13,175 bases of DNA from Desulfurococcales archaeon (GTDB lineage: Archaea; Thermoproteota; Thermoprotei_A; Sulfolobales; Desulfurococcaceae): assembly GCA_027028805.1 (NCBI GenBank), contig JALVHX010000100.1, forward strand, positions 1 through 13,175. The letters are read 5' to 3'. The translations under genes were made by a program, and so were the position numbers. Each line of letters opens with the position of its first letter. The stretch's first letter is position 1. A model generated the notes under the pieces. The model saw nothing but the letters and a program-made list of their open reading frames with translations, ran no database searches and was not told where the DNA came from. Shown here one piece after another: positions 7,332 through 13,175 of the stretch.

Positions 7332-7342
7332 ACTATATATAA
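7332..7342 (+). promoter_or_regulatory. Putative TATA box for cdc48-tmcA
   Basis: ACTATATATAA on the plus strand predicts a transcription start near 7364. That would be almost leaderless for an ATG at 7371, but gives a leader of about 90 bases for the preferred start at 7455. A second candidate, CTATATTAAG (7347-7356), and TTAATATTTG at 7382-7391 could serve a shorter leader. The choice depends on the true cdc48 start. Confidence 0.4.
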
Positions 7343-7454
7343 TCTGCTATATTAAGATGTTATTTTATTTATGAATAACTGCTTAATATTTGAAGAGGCC
7401 GAGCTAAGGGTTAATAGTGGCTTCTCTATAATGTTTAACGGTGAGGTGGCGTAC

Positions 7455-9638
7455 ATGGGGCGTGAAAGCAGAGAGGTAAGAATACGTGTAGCGGAAGCTA
7501 GGCAGAGAGATGTTGGCCGTAAAATAGTACGTATAGATAGAAAAACAATGGCTAAGCTAGGGGTTTCTACAGCCGACTTCGTAGAAATTGAAGGTCCTAA
7601 GGGTATAGCGGTGGCCCAGGTTTGGCCGGCTTATCCAGAGGACGAGGGCAAGAATATTATAAGAATAGATGGTTATCTCCGTGCAAGCATAGGTGTCGGT
7701 GTTGGAGATATAGTTGTTGTTAGAAAGGCAAAGGTTGAGCCGGCTACCAGAATCGTCTTAGCTCCCATGGAGCCCATAGTGTTCGGGCCGGAGTTTCGTG
7801 AATATATTAAGCAGTTTCTGATAAGGAAGCCAGTGATACGTGGTGAAATACTTGTACTCCCAATATTCTCCGGCTCATTGCGTCTTCTAGTGCTATCTAC
7901 GCAGCCTGGGCAAAAGGTGTATGTTACCGATGAAACCGAGGTTATCGTGAAAAGCGAGCCCGTAACCGAAGAGGTTGCAGAACGGGCTCGTAGGATCCCT
8001 AAGGTTACCTGGGAGGATATTGGCGATCTCGAGGAGGCTAAGCAAAAGATAAGGGAGATCGTTGAGCTCCCTATGAAACATCCAGAGGTGTTTAAGCATC
8101 TAGGAATAGAGCCTCCTAAGGGTATATTGCTTCACGGCCCGCCCGGCACGGGTAAAACACTTCTCGCAAAGGCGTTGGCGAACGAGATCGGCGCTTATTT
8201 CATAGCAATAAATGGTCCAGAAATAATGAGTAAATACTATGGTGAAAGCGAGCAACGGCTTCGCGAGATATTCAAGGAGGCAGAGGAGAACGCGCCAGCA
8301 ATCATCTTTATCGATGAGATCGACAGTATAGCGCCGCGGCGCGAGGAGGTGACTGGCGAGGTCGAGAAACGGGTTGTCTCACAGCTCCTCACATTAATGG
8401 ATGGCCTCAAGGAGCGTGGGAAAGTCATAGTGATAGGTGCAACTAATAGGCCGGATGCCCTTGACCCTGCTCTGCGGAGGCCTGGAAGATTTGATAGGGA
8501 AATAGAGATACCGCCTCCGGATAAGAGGGCTAGGCGAGAAATACTCGCTGTACACACACGCAACATGCCGCTTGCCGACGACGTTGATTTAAACAAAATC
8601 GCGGAAATGACGCATGGGTACACGGGAGCTGATCTGGCTGCGTTAGTTAAAGAGGCTGCCCTTGCAGCTCTGCGGCGCTTTATAAACGAGGGCAAGATAG
8701 ATCTCTCTAAGCCTATTCCTCCTTCAAAGCTCCGCGAGCTCAAAGTCTCTATGAAAGATTTCATGGAAGCGCTCAAACATGTCCAGCCGACCCTTATAAG
8801 AGAAATATATGTTGAGATTCCGGAGGTTAGATGGGATGATATAGGGGGTCTCGAAGACGTGAAGCAGCAGCTTCGCGAGGCTGTAGAATGGCCGCTGAAG
8901 TATCCAAAGATCTTTGAAGAAATGGGTATAGAGCCTCCCAGAGGAATACTCTTGTTCGGACCCCCCGGTACTGGTAAAACATTATTAGCTAAAGCCGTTG
9001 CCACGGAGAGCGGCGCCAACTTCATACCTGTCAGGGGGCCCGAGATCCTTAGTAAATGGGTTGGTGAGAGCGAAAAAGCCGTCCGTAAGATATTTCGTCG
9101 TGCACGCCAGGTGGCGCCTTCAATAATCTTCTTCGATGAGCTTGACAGTATAGCGCCGGCGCGTGGTTATCGTCACGATACCAGCGGAGTTACTGATCGT
9201 ATAGTAAACCAGCTTCTCACGGAAATAGATGGTATAGAGGCTTTAAAGAACGTTGTAGTAATAGGAGCAACTAACCGGCCCGATATTATAGACCCCGCGT
9301 TGCTGAGGCCTGGAAGGTTTGATAGGCTGATATATGTCCCACCGCCCGACTATAAGGCGCGGATAGAGATATTTAAGGTTCATACCAGGAGAATGCCGCT
9401 TGCCGACGACGTTGATCTAGAAGAACTGGCTAAACGAACCGAGGGTTACACCGGTGCTGATATAGCGGCGGTCTGCCGGGAGGCAGCAATGATAGCTCTC
9501 CGAGAGGAGCTTCGTGCAAGGCCTGTTGAAATGAAGCATTTCCTCAAGGCACTGGAGATGATACCGCCTAGTCTGACAGAGGAGGATATAAGACGCTATG
9601 AAGAAATGGCGAAGAGACTAAAGAGGATGGTTTTCTAA
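7455..9638 (+). CDS. cdc48: Cdc48/VAT-type AAA+ ATPase (archaeal p97 homologue)
   Basis: Hexameric double-ring unfoldase that threads proteins through its pore, with roles in proteolysis and complex disassembly. Counting from ATG 7455 (727 residues): an N domain (about 1-170; [20 protein letters not shown] near its start); ring D1 with Walker A GPPGTGKT (228-235), pore loop KYYG (260-263) and Walker B IIFIDE (283-288); ring D2 with Walker A (502-509), pore loop KWVG (534-537) and IIFFDE (557-562). GRFDR segments in both rings carry arginine residues. Both sites look active. The frame is open back to an ATG at 7371, but homologues begin close to the VAEA.QRDVGR segment, and GAGGTG lies 6 bases before ATG 7455, so I take that start. 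The C terminus (KRMVF) is not a canonical HbYX proteasome-docking tail. tmcA follows after 26 bases. Confidence 0.96.
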   Translation: MGRESREVRIRVAEARQRDVGRKIVRIDRKTMAKLGVSTADFVEIEGPKGIAVAQVWPAYPEDEGKNIIRIDGYLRASIGVGVGDIVVVRKAKVEPATRIVLAPMEPIVFGPEFREYIKQFLIRKPVIRGEILVLPIFSGSLRLLVLSTQPGQKVYVTDETEVIVKSEPVTEEVAERARRIPKVTWEDIGDLEEAKQKIREIVELPMKHPEVFKHLGIEPPKGILLHGPPGTGKTLLAKALANEIGAYFIAINGPEIMSKYYGESEQRLREIFKEAEENAPAIIFIDEIDSIAPRREEVTGEVEKRVVSQLLTLMDGLKERGKVIVIGATNRPDALDPALRRPGRFDREIEIPPPDKRARREILAVHTRNMPLADDVDLNKIAEMTHGYTGADLAALVKEAALAALRRFINEGKIDLSKPIPPSKLRELKVSMKDFMEALKHVQPTLIREIYVEIPEVRWDDIGGLEDVKQQLREAVEWPLKYPKIFEEMGIEPPRGILLFGPPGTGKTLLAKAVATESGANFIPVRGPEILSKWVGESEKAVRKIFRRARQVAPSIIFFDELDSIAPARGYRHDTSGVTDRIVNQLLTEIDGIEALKNVVVIGATNRPDIIDPALLRPGRFDRLIYVPPPDYKARIEIFKVHTRRMPLADDVDLEELAKRTEGYTGADIAAVCREAAMIALREELRARPVEMKHFLKALEMIPPSLTEEDIRRYEEMAKRLKRMVF

Positions 9639-9664
9639 GGGCGTTTCGGAGGACTGAAGCAGTT

Positions 9665-12100
9665 ATGTCTCAGTCTTTTTCTCGTATAATTAGGAGATAT
9701 TCGCGTAGATTCCGTTTCCTATATGATAATAGGTATAGGGTGCTCGTTGTTTTATCCGGGGACGACCCGGAGAAGCTGTGTAAGTATATATCTAAACTTA
9801 TATTGTATTTTGATAAAACATATCATAGAATTACAAAGCTATCTGAATTCGAGGGTTTATATATATATCATGATGAATTTAACGATGCTGTATACATGAA
9901 GGAGTGTGTTGAAAGAGAAGTTAATAAGAAAGGACGTTTTATTAAAATGAGATACAATATATATGAGAGAAGCGAGAAATATCTTGGCTCGACGTTTGAG
10001 CTTCTTGTGATGGATCTTACAAAAGATCTTAAACCAAATGACCTGGGAAGATTGATCAATATAGTTAGGGGCGGCGGGCTGATCATACTTGTTGTTCCAA
10101 GCTGGGATAATTGGGATGAATACTTAACTATATTTAAGAGGAATCTACTTGTTCCCGGGTTCGATGAGCCACGGCATATTTTTATTAGCTGGGTAAAACG
10201 TAAGTTGATGAGCCATAAGAACATAGCAATTTACGATGTTGATAATGGTGTTCTTATAAGAGATTTTGATTTCATTAAAGAAAAATCGGCTTCTCATGGT
10301 AAGATAAAAATACCAGATAAAACGCTTTTTCCAAGAGAAATATATGAATTAGCGTTAACACAGGATCAGGTTAATGTTATTAAACTTATGGAGAATTTAT
10401 TTGAGAAGCCTCGGAGGCGCAGAAGAAAAGTTATTATAATAACAGCTGATAGAGGGCGTGGAAAATCTTGTGCGGTGGGCTTAGGTTCTGTAGGCCTTAT
10501 CCATGTGCTTCGCAGGGTTAAGCCCAAGCCCAGGATAATTGTTACTGCGCCGTCGGCGTCTAATGTTCAATCCTATATGGAGCTTGCCGGGAAGGCTCTG
10601 AAAAAACTCGGTTATGAATATAGTGTTATCAAGCGTGGAGGATATATTATCGAGCTCAGGAGTGATAAATTTAGCATAGAGTATTGGGAGCCGGTCAAGG
10701 TTCCCCATATACGGGGCGATATAATAATTGTTGATGAGGCCGCCGGCATTCATGTACCAATGTTGCATAAAATATGGTTAAGCCATGACAGAATAGTTTT
10801 CTCTACTACAATACATGGCTATGAGGGAGCTGGCAGGGGATTCTCTGTACGGTTTATGAAAAGAATAGAAGAAGATGAGCGCACGATCCTCACTAAGTAT
10901 GAAATGGAGGAGCCTATTAGGTATTCTACAGGCGACCCAATCGAGAAATGGCTTTTCGACACACTATTACTCGACGCTGAGCCGGATCAGTTAGACGATG
11001 CTGATATAGCCGATATTGAGTCCGGGAGGCTACGCTATGTAGCGTTTGATCCCGCGTATTTGTTTAGCGAGGAAGGAGAAGGTGTTCTCAGAAGCCTGTT
11101 TGGTATATATGTACTGGCGCATTATAGGAACGAGCCTGATGATCTTGGGCGCATCGCTGATGCCCCCCACCATATTGTGCGCGCGATACTAACTGAGTCC
11201 GGAAAGGTGGTATGTGCTTTACAATTATCTTATGAAGGTAGAATAGACGATGATATAATAGACGAGCTGTTGCGTGGCGGGAAGATCCCTGGTAATATAA
11301 TACCTGATCGGTTTCTAAAGCATCTTCGTATAAAAGAGTTCGCTAAACAATATGGATGGAGAATAGTACGGATAGCCACTCATCCCGATGTACAAGGCAA
11401 AGGCATCGGTACATGGGCGTTGTCTAATGTGATAAGAGAGGCGCGCGAGCAGGGGCTCGACTGGGTTGGAGCTGGTTTTGGCGCCACAAGCAGGCTTCTT
11501 AGGTTCTGGCTTCGTAGCGGCTTTGTGCCGATACATATATCTCCTGACAGGAACCCTGTGAGCGGCGAGTATACGGTTCTTGTCGTGCACCCGATCAGTA
11601 GGGGTTCTAGTGATATTATAGAGATTGCTAGGGGAGAATTTTTAGAGAAATTGTTAAACAGTTTACCGATAACTTATGATGGTATGGAAATAGATGTTGC
11701 ATATACCTTGTTGCTAGCAGCATCTAAGAAGAATACAGATATTGATTTAAAGAAAGTATTATCTTTAATACAGCTTGATAGATTATGGGTATATTGTAAA
11801 GGACCTATGACATTTGAGGCAGCTAGTGATGTTATGTATAAAATCGCTAAGATAATAGTTAGTAACAACTTATTTGAAGAGATAGGATTATCTGAAAAAG
11901 AAAGATATGTATTGATAGGAAAAGCTATTCAGGGCAAGGATTGGGAGTTCTTATCTGAAGAATTAGGCGTAAAGAGCAAGAAACTCATGGATATGATAAG
12001 GTCAATAGCTTGTAAGATTATTCAATATATTGTGGGCGGCGAACCCGAGGATTACATGCCGGGTGTCTCTATCGCGGAGCTGAGAAAGTTAAATAAATAG
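9665..12100 (+). CDS. tmcA: tRNA(Met) cytidine acetyltransferase TmcA
   Basis: ATP-driven RNA acetyltransferase of the TmcA/Nat10/Kre33 family that makes N4-acetylcytidine using acetyl-CoA. Archaeal members of hyperthermophiles act on tRNA and often broadly on other RNA. The 811-residue protein shows the family order: an N-terminal TmcA_N-like domain (about 25-200); a RecD-like helicase module with Walker A TADRGRGKS (260-268), IIIVDEAAG (353-361) and FSTTIHGYEGAGRGF (379-393); a GNAT acetyltransferase module with acetyl-CoA loop RIATHPDVQGKGIG (569-582) and GFGATSRLLRFWLRSGF (604-620); and a helical C-terminal tRNA-binding tail. The ATG at 9665 is used; GGAGG lies 12 bases upstream, a little far. 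The 26-bp gap from cdc48 implies one transcript. The N-terminal third and the region 11640-11960 are noticeably more AT-rich than cdc48. The assignment is secure; substrates beyond elongator tRNA(Met) are inference. Confidence 0.95.
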   Translation: MSQSFSRIIRRYSRRFRFLYDNRYRVLVVLSGDDPEKLCKYISKLILYFDKTYHRITKLSEFEGLYIYHDEFNDAVYMKECVEREVNKKGRFIKMRYNIYERSEKYLGSTFELLVMDLTKDLKPNDLGRLINIVRGGGLIILVVPSWDNWDEYLTIFKRNLLVPGFDEPRHIFISWVKRKLMSHKNIAIYDVDNGVLIRDFDFIKEKSASHGKIKIPDKTLFPREIYELALTQDQVNVIKLMENLFEKPRRRRRKVIIITADRGRGKSCAVGLGSVGLIHVLRRVKPKPRIIVTAPSASNVQSYMELAGKALKKLGYEYSVIKRGGYIIELRSDKFSIEYWEPVKVPHIRGDIIIVDEAAGIHVPMLHKIWLSHDRIVFSTTIHGYEGAGRGFSVRFMKRIEEDERTILTKYEMEEPIRYSTGDPIEKWLFDTLLLDAEPDQLDDADIADIESGRLRYVAFDPAYLFSEEGEGVLRSLFGIYVLAHYRNEPDDLGRIADAPHHIVRAILTESGKVVCALQLSYEGRIDDDIIDELLRGGKIPGNIIPDRFLKHLRIKEFAKQYGWRIVRIATHPDVQGKGIGTWALSNVIREAREQGLDWVGAGFGATSRLLRFWLRSGFVPIHISPDRNPVSGEYTVLVVHPISRGSSDIIEIARGEFLEKLLNSLPITYDGMEIDVAYTLLLAASKKNTDIDLKKVLSLIQLDRLWVYCKGPMTFEAASDVMYKIAKIIVSNNLFEEIGLSEKERYVLIGKAIQGKDWEFLSEELGVKSKKLMDMIRSIACKIIQYIVGGEPEDYMPGVSIAELRKLNK
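12089..12098 (+). promoter_or_regulatory. Putative TATA box for the box C/D RNA and ubiX
   Basis: TTAAATAAAT overlaps the last codons of tmcA (its TAG stop is 12098-12100). Its centre is about 30 bases before 12124, the first paired base of the box C/D RNA, which fits archaeal TATA spacing. It could drive the sRNA alone or a joint sRNA-ubiX transcript. Confidence 0.45.
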
Positions 12101-12123
12101 TCGTCTATACTGTACTAATAATT

Positions 12124-12199
12124 ATTCGTGTGATGAGGCTCGAAAGGTCTGACCACTATGAAGTAATGGTATGATGATCCCGCGCAGGGCTGAGCGAAT
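12124..12199 (+). ncRNA. Box C/D guide sRNA (2'-O-methylation guide)
   Basis: Every element of an archaeal box C/D sRNA is present in order. A terminal stem ATTCGT (12124-12129) pairs with GCGAAT (12194-12199). Box C is GTGATGA (12130-12136), then a 12-nt guide GGCTCGAAAGGT, box D' CTGA (12149-12152), box C' ATGATGA (12171-12177), a 12-nt guide TCCCGCGCAGGG and box D CTGA (12190-12193). Twelve-base guides on both sides are the archaeal norm. The D'-C' spacer (18 nt) is longer than usual but folds into a hairpin: CCAcTA with TAaTGG, loop TGAAG. L7Ae, Nop5 and fibrillarin would assemble on the two kink-turns. By the N+5 rule the predicted methylated bases are the fifth U of ACCUUUCGAGCC and the fifth base, G, of CCCUGCGCGGGA. 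I could not place either target. The RNA ends exactly where ubiX begins. Confidence 0.88.
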
Positions 12200-12793
12200 G
12201 TGCGCAAACTTATAATAGGGACAACTGGTGCAAGCGGTGCTGCCTATTTTCGCGGCCTCTTAGAACAATGTGATCTAGTTAAGAAATACTATGACGAAAT
12301 ATACGTAATATATACTGATTCGGCTATTGATGTATATAATTTTGAGAATGACGAGGATTTGCTCTCGTTTCTTGTGAAAAGACATAATGAAGGCTGTGTC
12401 TCAGGGTTTTATAGCAGTAAACGCTGGGATACCGCCCTCGCCAGTAGTAGTGGGTTAGTAAATACAGATATGGTCATAGTTCCTTGTTCTATGAATACTG
12501 TTGCACGGCTTGCTCATGGTATACAGGATAATCTGCTCACACGCGCGGCACTCTCTGTGCTTCGTATGGGGGGTAAACTGGTCATAGTGCCTCGTGAGAC
12601 ACCCCTATCGATAATAGATCTAGACAATTTGTATAGACTTGCTAGGTACGGTGTCTATGTGTTGCCGGCTTCTCCTGGATTTTATCATAGACCTAGATCG
12701 GTGAGTGATATTGTAATATTTATTGTAGGCAAAATACTTGACGTGTTGGGCATAGAACATGGGCTTTATAGGCGTTGGCAGGGCTTTGCCTAG
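12200..12793 (+). CDS. ubiX: UbiX-type flavin prenyltransferase
   Basis: Makes prenylated FMN from reduced FMN and dimethylallyl (pyro)phosphate; the product is the cofactor of UbiD-family decarboxylases. The 197-residue length is typical. Motifs seen: FMN-binding TTGASGA (8-14), VPCSMNT (94-100) followed by HGIQDNLLTRAA (106-117), VPRETPLS (130-137), PASPGFYHRP (156-165) and a C-terminal ILDVLGIEHGLYRRW (179-193). The start is GTG at 12200; an overlapping ATG at 12198 is in another frame and has no usable reading frame for this protein. There is no clear ribosome binding site, because the preceding bases are the 3' stem of the box C/D RNA. No ubiD gene lies in the window. The reading frame ends in TAG within CTAG, shared with the convergent gene. 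The family is clear; the partner decarboxylase (isoprenoid/quinone or other pathway) is unknown. Confidence 0.93.
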   Translation: MRKLIIGTTGASGAAYFRGLLEQCDLVKKYYDEIYVIYTDSAIDVYNFENDEDLLSFLVKRHNEGCVSGFYSSKRWDTALASSSGLVNTDMVIVPCSMNTVARLAHGIQDNLLTRAALSVLRMGGKLVIVPRETPLSIIDLDNLYRLARYGVYVLPASPGFYHRPRSVSDIVIFIVGKILDVLGIEHGLYRRWQGFA

Positions 12794-13083
12794 AAGGGCT
12801 CTATATCTTCCATAGATTCTATTTCTCTAAACATTTCCTCATCGCTCTTATACTGCCTTCTCCGTGCTCGCTCGAGAGCTTTGGCGCATCTTCCATCGCT
12901 TAGCATCGCATTAAGCCTACAGGATGCATACCGGCATTCAGCGCCGATACATTCTTCGCCGGTTAGTCTGCATACAGCGACTTTTCTCATCTTTCCTCTA
13001 TATGGTCTATTTACTATTACTAACGCGCGCCGGGTGCATATGAAGAATGGGCAGAGAGGATTGCATTTATCTCCTATTGGCAT
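12790..13083 (-). CDS. Small eight-cysteine protein, probably metal or Fe-S binding (start uncertain)
   Basis: I do not recognise the family by name. The 97-residue protein has eight cysteines: C7, C11, C16, C38, C45, C50, C55 and C66. They lie in two groups, CNPLCPFFIC and CRLTGEECIGAECRYASC, reminiscent of zinc-ribbon or iron-sulphur ligand sets, with a basic stretch between them (RRALVIVNRPYRGKMRK). The C-terminal third (from about 68) is a highly charged helix ending acidic. ATG 13083 has no clear ribosome binding site, and the frame continues open to the window edge with a basic, proline-containing sequence (including SRKTFRHGKGERHRSEP) without another ATG, GTG or TTG. The gene may therefore start outside the window. 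It converges on ubiX with a 4-base overlap, both TAG stops sharing the palindrome CTAG. Metal binding is inferred from cysteine spacing alone. Confidence 0.72.
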   Translation of the reverse strand: MPIGDKCNPLCPFFICTRRALVIVNRPYRGKMRKVAVCRLTGEECIGAECRYASCRLNAMLSDGRCAKALERARRRQYKSDEEMFREIESMEDIEPF

Positions 13084-13175
13084 AGGGTATCTCTTCTCGT
13101 GTTTAGGCTTAGAGGGCTCTGAACGATGGCGTTCCCCTTTTCCATGTCTAAATGTTTTGCGAGAATAGGGATGGG

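Noticed and set aside
7284..7335. Possible second box C/D RNA (GTGATGG followed by CTGA)
   Set aside because: The C box is imperfect, the spacing to CTGA is about 40 bases, there is no inner C'/D' pair or terminal stem, and the sequence between is AT-rich promoter DNA.
8237..9025. A 262-codon minus-strand open frame inside cdc48
   Set aside because: It lies wholly within the conserved AAA+ coding region, is serine- and arginine-rich with no domain pattern, and is explained as the mirror of a GC-biased coding strand.
12881..13168. A 95-codon plus-strand open frame opposite the Cys-rich protein
   Set aside because: It overlaps both cysteine groups of the minus-strand gene. Its translation shows no recognisable pattern, whereas the minus-strand reading has regular Cys spacing.
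1..13175. CRISPR array, insertion sequence, integrase site or defence cluster
   Set aside because: No regularly spaced repeats, transposase or integrase motifs, or phage genes were seen. All long coding regions are explained by conserved archaeal genes. The tRNA cluster has no repeated 3' tRNA fragment nearby that would mark an integration site.

Overview
The window looks like chromosomal DNA of a hyperthermophilic crenarchaeon. The evidence is a full-length reverse gyrase, an archaeal two-ring Cdc48/VAT ATPase, an archaeal-type tRNA(Met) cytidine acetyltransferase (TmcA), a KaiC-like ATPase, three adjacent tRNA genes that all carry anticodon-loop introns and encode their own CCA, a box C/D guide RNA, GGTGA-type ribosome binding sites, and heavy use of ATA and AGG/AGA codons. 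Desulfurococcales, perhaps Pyrodictiaceae, is my best guess, but this rests on general impression and not on any search.

Layout. Positions 1-534 (+) hold a two-CBS-domain protein, possibly cut off at the window start. Positions 650-1084 (-) hold tRNA-Ser(GCT), tRNA-Gly(GCC) and tRNA-Ser(CGA) in transcription order, with introns of about 21, 25 and 29 nt. Positions 1133-7210 (-) look like an operon read right to left: a KaiC-like ATPase, reverse gyrase, a nitrilase-fold protein that has lost two of its three catalytic residues, and a 120-residue protein I do not recognise. The last three are tightly packed (a 19-nt overlap, then a 4-nt gap). An AT-rich divergent promoter region (about 7211-7454) separates this from the (+) genes cdc48 and tmcA, 26 nt apart. 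After tmcA comes a box C/D sRNA (12124-12199), whose terminal stem ends on the base before the GTG start of a UbiX-type flavin prenyltransferase (12200-12793). A convergent Cys-rich small protein (12790-13083, -) shares the palindromic stop CTAG with ubiX.

How the genes fit together. Most are information-processing or quality-control genes suited to life at high temperature: DNA supercoiling and renaturation (reverse gyrase), unfolding of proteins (Cdc48), tRNA acetylation (TmcA), guided 2'-O-methylation (box C/D RNA) and tRNA supply. UbiX supplies prenylated FMN to UbiD-type decarboxylases, none of which lies in the window.

I did not find a CRISPR array, insertion sequence, prophage or defence island. 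The least ordinary items are the box C/D kink-turn RNA butted against the ubiX start, the inactive-looking nitrilase-fold protein translationally linked to reverse gyrase, the irregular intron of tRNA-Ser(GCT), and the eight-cysteine small protein.
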